This document shows positions 7,092-14,966 of a DNA stretch of 15,398 nucleotides, piece by piece. This stretch comes from Cardiobacterium sp963553325 (lineage in GTDB: Bacteria > Pseudomonadota > Gammaproteobacteria > Cardiobacteriales > Cardiobacteriaceae), in assembly GCA_963553325.1 (NCBI GenBank), contig CAUVOF010000052.1, positions 1 through 15,398 on the forward strand, in the 5' to 3' direction. The stretch's first letter is position 1. The number at the start of each line of letters is the position of its first letter. The translations under genes and the position numbers were made by a program. The notes beneath the pieces were generated by a model. It ran no database searches. It saw nothing but the letters and a program-made list of their open reading frames with translations, and was not told where the DNA came from.

Positions 7092-7135
7092 TAATGCAGT
7101 GTTTCTTATCTAAATAGAGAAGAAGCGTTGCATTA
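7092..7135 (+). other. Long imperfect stem-loop 3' of the spermidine synthase-like gene
   Basis: Arms 7092-7111 and 7116-7135 enclose an AAAT loop. Counting G-U pairs, 19 of 20 positions pair in the plus-strand RNA; as DNA the arms match at fewer positions. It starts 11 bases after the stop codon and is not followed by a T-run. It could be a processing or stability hairpin or the relic of an element. Confidence 0.4.
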
Positions 7136-7203
7136 TTAGCAAAAGCACGGCAGCAAAATAAATGTTTGCTCCGTAATTATAGAAATTAAATAAGGAATCA
7201 AAT

Positions 7204-7518
7204 ATGAAAAAACTGCTTTTAATGGCAACCAGCGCAATGATTTTTGGCTGTGCGAATAACGTGCCGAAAGAACTCGTTGCTACAGGCGGCAGTAAAGCCG
7301 ATGGCATTGTAGAACTTAGCTACCAATACAGCGAACTGGAAACGCCTGTGGTTAATAAGGCAGAAGGATTAAAAACCGCAGAAAAGCGTTGTCAGGCTTG
7401 GGGCTATAAACGTGCCGACCCATTTGGCGGCGAAAAAACAGTCTGTAGTTCGCCTGGTACATGGACAGAATGCGGAACCCACCTCGTGACTATCCAATAT
7501 CAATGCCTGGATGAATAA
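7204..7518 (+). CDS. YecR-like lipoprotein
   Basis: A 104-residue lipoprotein. The signal peptide MKKLLLMATSAMIFGC ends in a lipobox with the lipidated Cys at position 16. The mature part carries the YecR-family pattern: LVATGGSKADGIVELSYQY, EKRCQAWGY, FGG, and a terminal VTIQYQCLDE, with several cysteines that may form disulfides. AAGGA at 7192-7196 lies 7 bases ahead of ATG 7204. Codon use is more AT-rich than in the flanking genes. The family is named after an E. coli gene associated with flagellar regulation, but no flagellar gene lies nearby and the function is not established. The next gene remnant starts within 30 bases, so the two may once have been neighbours by insertion rather than in an operon. 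Confidence 0.85.
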   Translation: MKKLLLMATSAMIFGCANNVPKELVATGGSKADGIVELSYQYSELETPVVNKAEGLKTAEKRCQAWGYKRADPFGGEKTVCSSPGTWTECGTHLVTIQYQCLDE

Positions 7519-7543
7519 GAAACTTTTGCTAAATTTATACTAA

Positions 7544-8878
7544 CAATTAGCAGTGCAAGCGCAGCGTGTTGCCAATGGCAAAAAACTTTAGCAAGCCTTG
7601 CAACAAAGATTGAAAGAATGGCAAACGGTATTGCATCCGCTAAAGATGGATAAACCCGCCGCAGAATGCGATTTGCAGGAATGCGATGCGCGCGCCGATA
7701 CCCATATTCGTTTCAAAATCTTCCAACTGGCGACGCATTATTGGGAAGGACGTTGGCTGTTGGAAATGGCAGCGCTGTTGCTAGAATTGGAAAAAGAAAA
7801 ACGCAAAACGGGACGCAAAGCACTGGAACCGCGTTGGCGGCGACGGATGAAATTGACGCCGTGTATTGTTTCTACCTTTTTCATGCTACCGAGCGAAATG
7901 AAAGTGTCCCGGCGTGATGGCGATACATTCTCAGCAGATTACCTTTATGACTTTGCCGATTTATTGATTGTCGATGAAGCGGGGCAAGTGCGCCCGGAAA
8001 TTGCCGGCGCTTCTTTTGCACTGGCGCAAAAAGCGCTGGTCATTGGCGATACCTTGCAAATTGCGCCGATTTGGTTGCTGCCGCCCGCAGTCGATGTTGG
8101 CAATATGCGCCAGGCGGGATTGCTAGCAGGAAGAAATGACAGCGAGCAATATCAGATGCTATGCGAATTGGGCAAATCAGTCGCATCTAGTAGCGTCATG
8201 CAAATTGCGCAAACACGCAGCCGCTATCACTATAATCCGGAATTGACGCGCGGCATGTTTCTTTATGAACACCGTCGCTGTTTTGATGAAATTATCGCTT
8301 ATTGCAACGCGCTTTGTTACAAGGGTAATTTGCAACCGAAACGCGGCAAGAAAACAGAAAACGATAGTTTGCCGCCAATAGGCTATCTGCATATTGCCGG
8401 GCATTGCCAGCAAACCGATGGCGGCAGCCGTCGCAATCAGGAAGAAGCGGAAGCGATTGCCGCCTGGCTTGTCGCACAACGCGACACGCTGGAATCTATT
8501 TATGAATTGCCATTGTCGCAAATCGTTGGGGTGGTAACGCCATTCGGCGCGCAAGTGCAGACAATTAGCAAAGCCTGCCGCGAGCAAGGGATTGCCGTTG
8601 GTCAGGGCGAAAACAGCATGACTGTTGGCACCATTCACGCCTTGCAAGGTTCGGAACGCCCGCTGATTATTTTTTCGCCCGTTTACAGCAAAGACGCCGA
8701 TGGCGCTTTTATTGATAGCAGCCCCTGTATGCTGAATGTCGCCGTCTCGCGTGCGAAAAATACCTTTCTCGTTTTTGGCGATATGGATGTTTTTAAGGCT
8801 ACGCCAAAAAACACGCCGCGCGGATTACTCGCGCAATTTCTTTTTCAATATCCGGAAAACAATCTCGCCGGCAAATAA
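7544..8878 (+). pseudogene. Superfamily-1 (Upf1/DNA2-like) helicase, 5'-truncated remnant
   Basis: The C-terminal part of an SF1 AAA-type helicase. Visible motifs are motif II VDEAGQ (DEAGQ codons at 7973-7987), motif III GDTLQIAPI, motif V GTIHALQGSE (about 8627-8656) and motif VI LNVAVSRAK (about 8731-8757). The Walker A/P-loop motif and everything before it are absent: an intact lipoprotein gene ends only 25 bases upstream. Coding-like sequence (QLAVQAQRVANGKKL) continues in frame upstream of the first usable start, TTG 7598, and is broken by TAG at 7589-7591, so the 5' end has decayed. A 426-residue product from TTG 7598 could be made but could not bind ATP normally. Codon use is more AT-rich than in neighbours. 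The original full-length protein was probably over 1,000 residues; its role (repair, RNA or phage defence) cannot be told. Confidence 0.8.
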
Positions 8879-8946
8879 AAAGCGCACCTAAAATAACAAA
8901 CAAAGTTGGTGTTAGAATTGCTGCCAATGGTTTTTTCCGTTGTTCA

Positions 8947-9135
8947 TTGATAATTAAGAAAGACAGTGAAGAAAAAGACGGCGAACACCGCATCTATTTC
9001 CGCAAAGGAAAACCTATCCTTTACTTACAGGGTGAGCGTGAAATTAAGACAGGAAAAGCGCGTCAAGAAATCATCGCGGAAGAAGGAAAAAAAGCCGCTG
9101 CCTGGCAACGGCTGTTTACAACCATCTTCAAATAA
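8947..9135 (+). CDS. Small orphan ORF (62 aa), possible gene remnant
   Basis: A charged 62-residue frame (TTG start) reading KDGEHRIYFRKGKPILYLQGE, then a Lys/Glu-rich helix and AAAWQRLFTTIFK. The composition looks protein-like and a terminator follows the TAA closely, which supports a genuine 3' end. Against it, there is no ATG, no ribosome site ahead of the TTG, and the frame is open further upstream into the helicase 3' end, so this may be the tail of a decayed gene. I recognise no family. A competing frame starting at GTG 8966 gives a Ser/Lys-rich product that looks less natural. Confidence 0.35.
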   Translation: MIIKKDSEEKDGEHRIYFRKGKPILYLQGEREIKTGKARQEIIAEEGKKAAAWQRLFTTIFK

Positions 9136-9140
9136 AAGAA

Positions 9141-9165
9141 AACCGTCAGTATTTGGCGGTTTTTT
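9141..9165 (+). terminator. Intrinsic terminator
   Basis: AACCGTCA (9141-9148), loop GTATT and TGGCGGTT (9154-9161) form an 8-bp stem with one G-T pair and a T-run at 9160-9165. It closes the AT-rich island. Confidence 0.85.
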
Positions 9166-9277
9166 CATCCCCTCGGCGCGATAAAAATACAAAGAGAACA
9201 AGCGCGCTCATTCGCAAACCAGCGCTCATCGCGCTAAACTGCCATTCCCCATTGAGAAAACCAAAAGGAGTTCAGCA

Positions 9278-11971
9278 ATGAAACACCGCAACCTGTGGGC
9301 GCTGCTTTGCGTCTTGCCATTTGCCAGCCACGCCGCCGAGCTAAACCACAAATATAAGCCCGAGCCGCAAAACTACCCCGTCCCCGCCAAGAACGTCCTG
9401 TGGGTCGCCACCGATGGCAAAAGTGCCCAGGACGGCGCCGACGGCAGCCGCGACAAACCCTTTGCCACCCTGGGCGAAGCGGCGCGCCACAGCCAAAACG
9501 GCACCACCATCATCATGAAAAGCGGTATCTACCGTGAGCCGCACGTCTTCATCACCCGCGACGACATCACCCTGCAACCCGAGCCGCAGGGCGAAGTTTG
9601 GCTGAAAGGCACCGAAGTCGTCCCCGCAGACCGTTGGCAAAAAGAAGGCAATCTGTGGAAAACGACAAGTGAGCAGAGCTTCTGCCGCGTCTGCACCACC
9701 AACGCCGACCCGGCAAAAGAAGGCATCGCCGCCTACCCCGAACAAGCCTTCATCAACGACGAAGCCCTGAAACAAGTCGCCAGCAAAGACGCGGTCAAAG
9801 CCGGCACCTTCTACGTCGAAGACCCAAACCCCACCACCCTCAAAGACCCGAAAAACAACCGCGCCGGCTTCAATATCCCGCCCGCGCACCAAGTAACCTA
9901 CTACCTCGGCTCCGACCCGACCCAGGGCAGCGCCGAAATCTCCAAATACACGCGCGCGCTAACCAGCACCGGCAAGCGCTTCAAAATGCGCGGCATCAAC
10001 GTCGCCCAATACTCGCCGCACCAATACTGGGGCTACAAAGACCCCATCCTCGCCGAAATGAGCGGGCCAATCGCGATTAGCATCAACGGCGAAGCGAGCC
10101 TGGTTGAAAACGGCATCTTTGCGCAAAACGGCAGCGGCGCTGGCGCCTTCTTCCTTGACGGGCCGAAAGAAAAAGGTGCGGCAGGCGCGAAAAACACCAT
10201 CGTGCGCAACAACCAGTTCGTCGATAACGGCGCCAATGGCGCAGGCGCCAACTACGCGCACGGTTCCGTCTTTGAAAACAACTACTTCGCGCGCAACAAC
10301 AACGAAAAATTCATCGTCAAAGACTGCGGCGCCTACTGCGGCGTTGCCCACGTCAAAATCACCCACATCCTCGATTTCGCCTTCCGCAACAACATCATCG
10401 ACGATTCCGACAGCCCGCCGAACTACCTGCGCGAAAACCTTATCAACAACACCGCGCCCGGCTTCTGGTGCGATGAAGGCTGCATCAACGCCAAAATCAC
10501 CGGCAACTTCTTCATCAACTCGCCGGTCGCCATCTTCGACGAAGTCAGCCACGGCAGCATCATCGCCTCCAACATCATCGAAGGCGGCGACTACGGCATC
10601 CGCGCCTCCGGCAGCAGCAACACCCGCATCTACAACAACACCATCTCGCGCGTCTCCCGCCCCTTCCTTATCCGCGAAGACTCGCGCGCCAACGGCTGCA
10701 ACTACATGGAAAACGGCGAGTGCAAAATCGTAGAGCGCTGGTCAAAAAGCCGCGGCCTCTCCTGGAACCAGGAAAACACCGAAATCTACAACAACATCAT
10801 CTCCTCGCGCGCCTTCATCAAAGGCGACCACAACGCCCCTTACTTCGCCTATCCGATGCGCAACGAAAGCAGCTTGCCCGAACAGGACAGCGGCATCGTG
10901 CGCACCGGTAACGACATGTTCCGCGGCATCGACTACAACGCCTACTACCGCAGCAGCCTCGAAAACGAACCCTACGCTATCGTCTGGGACACCGAAGCGC
11001 CCGGCAAAGTAAACGAAATGTTGGTACGTGCCGCAGACTTGGCAAAAAACCGCAACATCAACCCGAAAATCAACGGCCTAGAGCGGCACGCGCTTGACCT
11101 CTTTGGCAGCAGAAGCGAAAACCCATTCCTCAAAAAAGAAGCCGAGGGCAACGAAGACTATCGCCAGAGCAACTACAACCTGCGCGCCGACAGCCCAGCA
11201 AAACGCAGCGGCAAAGCGCTGCCGCTGGACATCGCCCGCGCCATTGACCCCGAAGGCAAAACCGTCCGCCCCGGTGTTGCCGTCGATCGCGGCGCATTGC
11301 TGAACGTGCTGATGGACGCCACTAACGGCGCCGAAAGCCCGCGCACCGCCAAACTTGAGGCGAAAAAAGCCGCACCAAGCGCCACTGCCCGCGACGACAA
11401 CAGCGACAACGCGAGCAGCACGGCTTACCGTGCCAGCAGCAACAGCAGCGCCGCCGTTGCCAACGCGAGCACCGCTGCGCGTGCCAGCGAACGCAGTGCC
11501 AAGCCCGCCGCAAGCGCAGCAAAAAACAGCACAGCGAGCAGTCGTGGTCAAAACGCAGTAGCTACGGCAAGCGCGCCCAGCAGCGCAGCCAAGGACAACC
11601 GCGCCGCCGCCGTGCAAGACAAAGCCAAAGGGCTGAACCTGCCGGACAAACAACCGCGCCCCAAATACGACACCGTCCTGCCCTACAGCGAAAACCGCGC
11701 TGCGGTGAAAAAAGACGGCCGCTGGGGCTTCATTGACCGCAACGGCCGCGAAACCGTCGCACTGCAGTATCAGGATGCCCGGACGTACAGCGAAGGCCGC
11801 GCCGCGGTACGACGCGGCGGAAAATGGGGCTACCTTGACGCCAACGGCAGGGAAGTCCTCAAACCCGCCTATGACCAAGCCTCGCCGTACAAAAACGGCC
11901 GCGCCACCGTCGAGAAAAACGGCCGCCGCTACCACATCGACGTAAACGGCAACGAAATCCTTGCGCCGTAA
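9278..11971 (+). CDS. Secreted right-handed beta-helix protein with C-terminal WG repeats
   Basis: An 897-residue exported protein of unknown substrate. AAGGAG (9265-9270) precedes ATG 9278. Residues 1-20 are a signal peptide ending ASHAA. Residues about 38-110 carry a DUF1565-like entry, GADGSRDKPFATLGEAA (53-69). Up to about 675 it reads as a parallel beta-helix with many N-N-x-I/F turns (IVRNNQF, VFENNYF, IYNNTIS, IYNNIIS) and paired cysteines (FCRVC at 135-139, CGAYC, CDEGC, CNYMENGEC) that suggest disulfides and hence an oxidising location. Residues about 685-795 are a Ser/Ala/Asn-rich linker. Three WG-type repeats with a 34-residue period follow: W816-G817, W850-G851, and a degenerate third with Arg at 884. 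The fold fits polysaccharide lyases or surface adhesins, but I cannot place catalytic residues, so activity is left open. Confidence 0.85.
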   Translation: MKHRNLWALLCVLPFASHAAELNHKYKPEPQNYPVPAKNVLWVATDGKSAQDGADGSRDKPFATLGEAARHSQNGTTIIMKSGIYREPHVFITRDDITLQPEPQGEVWLKGTEVVPADRWQKEGNLWKTTSEQSFCRVCTTNADPAKEGIAAYPEQAFINDEALKQVASKDAVKAGTFYVEDPNPTTLKDPKNNRAGFNIPPAHQVTYYLGSDPTQGSAEISKYTRALTSTGKRFKMRGINVAQYSPHQYWGYKDPILAEMSGPIAISINGEASLVENGIFAQNGSGAGAFFLDGPKEKGAAGAKNTIVRNNQFVDNGANGAGANYAHGSVFENNYFARNNNEKFIVKDCGAYCGVAHVKITHILDFAFRNNIIDDSDSPPNYLRENLINNTAPGFWCDEGCINAKITGNFFINSPVAIFDEVSHGSIIASNIIEGGDYGIRASGSSNTRIYNNTISRVSRPFLIREDSRANGCNYMENGECKIVERWSKSRGLSWNQENTEIYNNIISSRAFIKGDHNAPYFAYPMRNESSLPEQDSGIVRTGNDMFRGIDYNAYYRSSLENEPYAIVWDTEAPGKVNEMLVRAADLAKNRNINPKINGLERHALDLFGSRSENPFLKKEAEGNEDYRQSNYNLRADSPAKRSGKALPLDIARAIDPEGKTVRPGVAVDRGALLNVLMDATNGAESPRTAKLEAKKAAPSATARDDNSDNASSTAYRASSNSSAAVANASTAARASERSAKPAASAAKNSTASSRGQNAVATASAPSSAAKDNRAAAVQDKAKGLNLPDKQPRPKYDTVLPYSENRAAVKKDGRWGFIDRNGRETVALQYQDARTYSEGRAAVRRGGKWGYLDANGREVLKPAYDQASPYKNGRATVEKNGRRYHIDVNGNEILAP

Positions 11972-12005
11972 AACCAAGCGCTTCGCCAAAGGCGGGGCAA
12001 ACCGC

Positions 12006-12035
12006 AAAAACGGTGCGCTTTGGCGCACCGTTTTT
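12006..12035. terminator. Bidirectional intrinsic terminator
   Basis: CGGTGCGC (12011-12018), loop TTTG and GCGCACCG (12023-12030) form an 8-bp GC stem flanked by AAAAA and TTTTTT, so the stem extends to 13 bp. It can end the beta-helix transcript and, on the minus strand, the stiP-lyase transcript. Confidence 0.9.
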
Positions 12036-12105
12036 TATGTGCTGGGAAGCAACAAAATTCCCCACGGGGGATGGGGTAGAACGGTGGCAATTCGTAGCAG
12101 CGGTT

Positions 12106-12136
12106 TACATACGCGGTAGCGGGGTTCGTGTATGTA
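12106..12136 (-). repeat. 31-bp hairpin repeat, copy 2 (3' of the HpcH-like lyase gene)
   Basis: The inverted copy of the element at 2438-2468, differing at 2 of 31 positions. The TACATAC and GTATGTA arms and the 31-base length are conserved. On the minus strand it begins 8 bases after the stop codon of the lyase gene, so both copies sit just downstream of a gene and in the same orientation to it. Confidence 0.7.
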
Positions 12137-12144
12137 TGTTTGCC

Positions 12145-13017
12145 CTAATCTTCTACCAGCGGCCACGCTTCTGCCGCTTGTAATACGCTCCGCGCCCAGT
12201 TGCTGTGCGTGGTTTTTTCTTGCATGGCGCCGTCGGCGCGGAAGATGGCGCTGTCGTCATTAAGGATACGTTCGGCGAGTTCGCGCTCGGCACGGCTGAC
12301 GCGGTAATGCGCTTCGATGAGCGGCACTTGCGCCGGGTGGATGGCGGTTTTGCCGGTGAGGCCGTGGCGCAGGTCTTCGCGTACTTCTTGCGCCAGCAGT
12401 TCCGGCTGGTCGAGGATTTCAAAGACGGGTGCGGAGAGGTGGTAGCCGTGCGGTTTGTAGATGCCGACGAGGCGGTCTATCAGGCTGCCGACAGGGGTGG
12501 CGTAGAGGGTGGCGTCGCGCGGGCGGCGCAGGTGCAGGTGGCTGATGAGGTCGTTGCCGCCGATGCGCAGGCAGAGGATGTGGTCTTTCCAGCGCGCTTC
12601 CAGTTTTTCCAGCAGGCGCAGCATTGCGCTTTCTAAGTAGGTGTCGGCGCTTTCCAGGGTCGGCATGAGGCAGTAAGGGGTGTCGAGCAGCGGCGCGTAG
12701 TCGTCGAGGTTATTTGCGGTGATTTTCGGCAGGACGAAGCCGTGGATGCGCTCGAGATGCGGCAGTTTGAGGATGTAGCGCATCGTTGCCGGGTCGCGCA
12801 GGCGGATGAAGCGGTTGCGCGGGCAGTCGGCAGGGATGTCACCGAGGATGGCGGCGAGTTGTTTGAGCGCCCGCGGCAGGTCGTGCGGCGCGACGCTGTC
12901 TTCGGTGCAGTAGATGACGCTGCGCACTTCGCGCAGTTTTTCGCCTCTGGCGATGGCGTGCAGTTGCGGGTGGGTGGCGGGGATGTAGAGGCAGGCGCCG
13001 AGTTGGTGGGCGTTCAT
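12145..13017 (-). CDS. HpcH/HpaI aldolase / CitE-like C-C lyase, ter-module type
   Basis: A 290-residue cytoplasmic TIM-barrel protein of the HpcH/HpaI-CitE superfamily, whose members cleave or form C-C bonds in Mg-dependent reactions. Motifs: the acidic YCTEDSV (EDSV at 39-42), RLRDP (72-76), LPKI (96-99), TLES (120-123), LRIGGNDL (150-157) and GKTAIHPAQ (222-230), the last typical of CitE-like enzymes. The ATG at 13017 overlaps the TGA of the StiP-like gene by ATGA, giving translational coupling. From comparative work on ter gene clusters, this lyase branch co-occurs with the PRTase/PELOTA protein and is proposed to help build a nucleoside-like or base-modified metabolite. The actual substrate is unknown. 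The fold is sure; the pathway is inferred from the partner. Confidence 0.85.
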   Translation of the reverse strand: MNAHQLGACLYIPATHPQLHAIARGEKLREVRSVIYCTEDSVAPHDLPRALKQLAAILGDIPADCPRNRFIRLRDPATMRYILKLPHLERIHGFVLPKITANNLDDYAPLLDTPYCLMPTLESADTYLESAMLRLLEKLEARWKDHILCLRIGGNDLISHLHLRRPRDATLYATPVGSLIDRLVGIYKPHGYHLSAPVFEILDQPELLAQEVREDLRHGLTGKTAIHPAQVPLIEAHYRVSRAERELAERILNDDSAIFRADGAMQEKTTHSNWARSVLQAAEAWPLVED

Positions 13018-14099
13018 GCGGTGGCTCCGGGGCGATGGCTGCGGATGATGCCGACTGCGTGGTAGGGCAGGGCGGGGTGGTGTTCGATGGGAACGTTTTT
13101 TTCGTGCGCGAGGCGGACGAGGTGGCGGGTGCTGGCGGCGTCCGGGTTACGCAAGAGCAGGCGTTCCGGCTGGCGGCGCAAGAGGACGCGCGTCGTTTCG
13201 CCGATGCCGGGTTTGATGAGGTTGTCGTCCGTGATGCCGTAGCGCTCGCGTAGCTCAGCGAGCAGCGTCGCGCTGGTTTGCGCGGCGGCGCGGGTGTCGG
13301 CGGCGGTCGCGGTGGGCAACGGCAACGCGCAGAGTGCGGCGATGTGGTCGGCGTAGGCTTGTGATTGGTCGTGCGCGCGCAGGTTTTCGTAATAGACGCA
13401 GCCGTGGTAGTCGCCCGCGCCGATTTGTTCGTTCAATATGCTGCGGCTGATGAGGCCGCTGATGGTGGCGTTTAACAGGGCGGTCGGGATGAGGTAATCC
13501 TCGCTGCTCGCGGCGCAGGCGGCGGTGCCGGAAAGGTCGGCGAGGACGTAAAGTCCGGGGTCAATCGCGGTCTGTTGCGCGCGGTTGTAGGTGGCGATGG
13601 CGCGGGCAAGTTCGCGCGCGATGACGCCTTTGCCCGTCCAGCCGTCGATAAAGACGAGGTCGCTGTCGGCATGGCGGGCGAGGATGTGGCGCAGCGCGTT
13701 TTCGTCAATGCCGCGGTCGCGGATGATGGAAATGCTGTAGTGGGCGACGGGCGCGCGGTAGTGGCGGGTGAGGATGTCGCGCAGGATGACGCCGACCGGC
13801 GTGCCGGCACGGGCAAGCGAGACCAGCGCCGGTGACGTGCGGTGTTTGCCGGCAATGAGGGCTGCAAGGCGCAGGCAATCGGCGGCGAGGCGGGCGTCGT
13901 TTTGTGCGCAGGCTTCCGCAAAGAGCGCGAGGTAGGCGGCGCTCGGCGGGTATTCGGGCGAGAGCATTTCGCTGTAGTGCTTCTGTCCGCTTTGGATGAG
14001 CGCTTCTTTGGCGGCGGTGTCGGTAATCGGCGCGAGTTCGATGGGTTTTAAGAGGAAGGTGACTTGTTCGGGGCGGTAGCTGCCGTGGAAGGGGGGCAT
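13014..14099 (-). CDS. StiP-like phosphoribosyltransferase with C-terminal PELOTA-type domain
   Basis: A 361-residue cytoplasmic protein of the family annotated 'cysteine protease StiP', in which the core is reinterpreted as a phosphoribosyltransferase. Motifs: SLARAGTPVGVILRDIL (94-110), HYSISIIRDRGID (120-132) and VFIDGWTGKGVI (149-160), the last resembling a PRPP-binding loop. Residues about 290-352 (NLIKPGIGETTRVLLRRQPERLL... to YHAVGIIR) match the PELOTA-type RNA-binding domain found at this position. The ATG at 14099 has a weak GGATA ribosome site. It is the first gene of a two-gene transcript with the HpcH-like lyase, overlapping it by 4 bases. In ter loci these genes come with ATP-grasp, HAD and TerD-type genes; none is visible here. 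Family placement is firm. The chemistry is inferred. Confidence 0.85.
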   Translation of the reverse strand: MPPFHGSYRPEQVTFLLKPIELAPITDTAAKEALIQSGQKHYSEMLSPEYPPSAAYLALFAEACAQNDARLAADCLRLAALIAGKHRTSPALVSLARAGTPVGVILRDILTRHYRAPVAHYSISIIRDRGIDENALRHILARHADSDLVFIDGWTGKGVIARELARAIATYNRAQQTAIDPGLYVLADLSGTAACAASSEDYLIPTALLNATISGLISRSILNEQIGAGDYHGCVYYENLRAHDQSQAYADHIAALCALPLPTATAADTRAAAQTSATLLAELRERYGITDDNLIKPGIGETTRVLLRRQPERLLLRNPDAASTRHLVRLAHEKNVPIEHHPALPYHAVGIIRSHRPGATA

Positions 14100-14130
14100 G
14101 GTCTATCCGGATAAGCTGCAAGGGATGCCT

Positions 14131-14159
14131 ATGATACTTGCCCGCATCGGTTTTTTGTC
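14131..14159 (-). promoter_or_regulatory. Candidate sigma70 promoter for the stiP-like operon
   Basis: On the minus strand GACAAA (14154-14159) and TATCAT (14131-14136) are separated by 17 bases, with the -10 box about 30 bases ahead of the start codon. The -10 matches 5 of 6 consensus bases; the -35 is weak. It lies in the 110-bp divergent spacer shared with kdsB. Confidence 0.35.
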
Positions 14160-14209
14160 TGGCGTGGCGGCGTTAAGATAGCCGCCCTTTATCTACCGGA
14201 GCTTTGCCC

Positions 14210-14956
14210 ATGAACACCGTCGTTGTCATCCCCGCCCGTTACGGCTCAACCCGTCTGCCCGGCAAACCGCTGCGCCTGATTGCCGGCGTACCGATGGTGG
14301 TGCGCACCGCACGCCAGGCGGTGGCGGCAGGCTTTCCGGTGTGGGTCGCCTATGACGACGCGCGCATTGGCGCCTTGCTCGAAGGTGAGGCGGTGCAGGG
14401 CATCGCCACCCGCGCCGACCACGACAACGGCACCGAGCGCTTGTGCGAAGTGGCGGCGCGCCTCGGCTGGGCGGATGACACCATCGTCGTCAATGTGCAG
14501 GGCGACGAGCCGCTGCTGCCGCCGGCGCTGATTGGCGCGGTGGCAGAGGCGCTGGCGGCACGACCGGAAGCGGCGGTGGCGACCCTTGCCGCGCCGTTCG
14601 ACGCGCAACATTCCCCAGCAGCGGCGACCACGGTCAAAGTCGTCTGCGACCAAAGCGGGCTGGCGCTCTACTTCAGCCGCGCCGCGATTCCCTATGTGCG
14701 CGATGCCGACGGCGTCTCCGCTGCCTTCCCCTACCTGCGCCACATCGGCATCTACGCCTACCGCGTCGCCGCGCTGAAGCGCTACCCGCAGCTGGCGGCA
14801 ACGCCGCTGGAGCAGGCGGAAAAACTGGAGCAGTTGCGCTTTTTGGAACACGGCCTGCGCATCGCTGTCGGCGTTGTTAATGAAGCACCGCCACCGGGGG
14901 TGGACTGCGAGGAAGACTTGCAGCGGGTGGAAGCCCTGTTGCGCGGGGCGGAATAG
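14210..14956 (+). CDS. kdsB: 3-deoxy-manno-octulosonate cytidylyltransferase (CMP-Kdo synthetase)
   Basis: Activates Kdo with CTP to CMP-Kdo in the cytoplasm for assembly of the LPS inner core. The 248-residue length is normal for KdsB. Diagnostic motifs are the nucleotide-binding VIPARYGSTRLPGKPL (6-21), TRADHDNGTERL (67-78), VNVQGDEP (94-101) and the C-terminal segment from YLRHIGIYAYR to LEQAEKLEQLRFLEHG. ATG 14210 is used because CGGAG at 14197-14201 lies 8 bases upstream; an in-frame TTG at 14204 is too close to that site. The gene diverges from the stiP-like operon, and a lipoprotein gene follows 10 bases after its stop, probably on the same transcript. Confidence 0.95.
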   Translation: MNTVVVIPARYGSTRLPGKPLRLIAGVPMVVRTARQAVAAGFPVWVAYDDARIGALLEGEAVQGIATRADHDNGTERLCEVAARLGWADDTIVVNVQGDEPLLPPALIGAVAEALAARPEAAVATLAAPFDAQHSPAAATTVKVVCDQSGLALYFSRAAIPYVRDADGVSAAFPYLRHIGIYAYRVAALKRYPQLAATPLEQAEKLEQLRFLEHGLRIAVGVVNEAPPPGVDCEEDLQRVEALLRGAE

Positions 14957-14966
14957 AGTGCAGCCC

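Noticed and set aside
8799..8993. Minus-strand frame with a hydrophobic stretch (PLAAILTPTLFVILGALFI)
   Set aside because: It overlaps the helicase 3' end, has no convincing start or ribosome site, and the hydrophobic run is short; kept only as a curiosity.
8966..9184. Alternative plus-strand ORF starting at GTG 8966
   Set aside because: Its Ser/Lys-rich composition reads through the terminator stem; the competing frame at 8947-9135 looks more protein-like.
12112..12133. GGGGTTCG run resembling a tRNA T-arm
   Set aside because: There is no acceptor, D or anticodon arm around it, and the same sequence recurs in the 31-bp repeat at 2438.
14155..14179. kdsB promoter from TTGTCT and TAAGAT
   Set aside because: The spacer is only 13 bases, too short for a sigma70 promoter, so no call was made.
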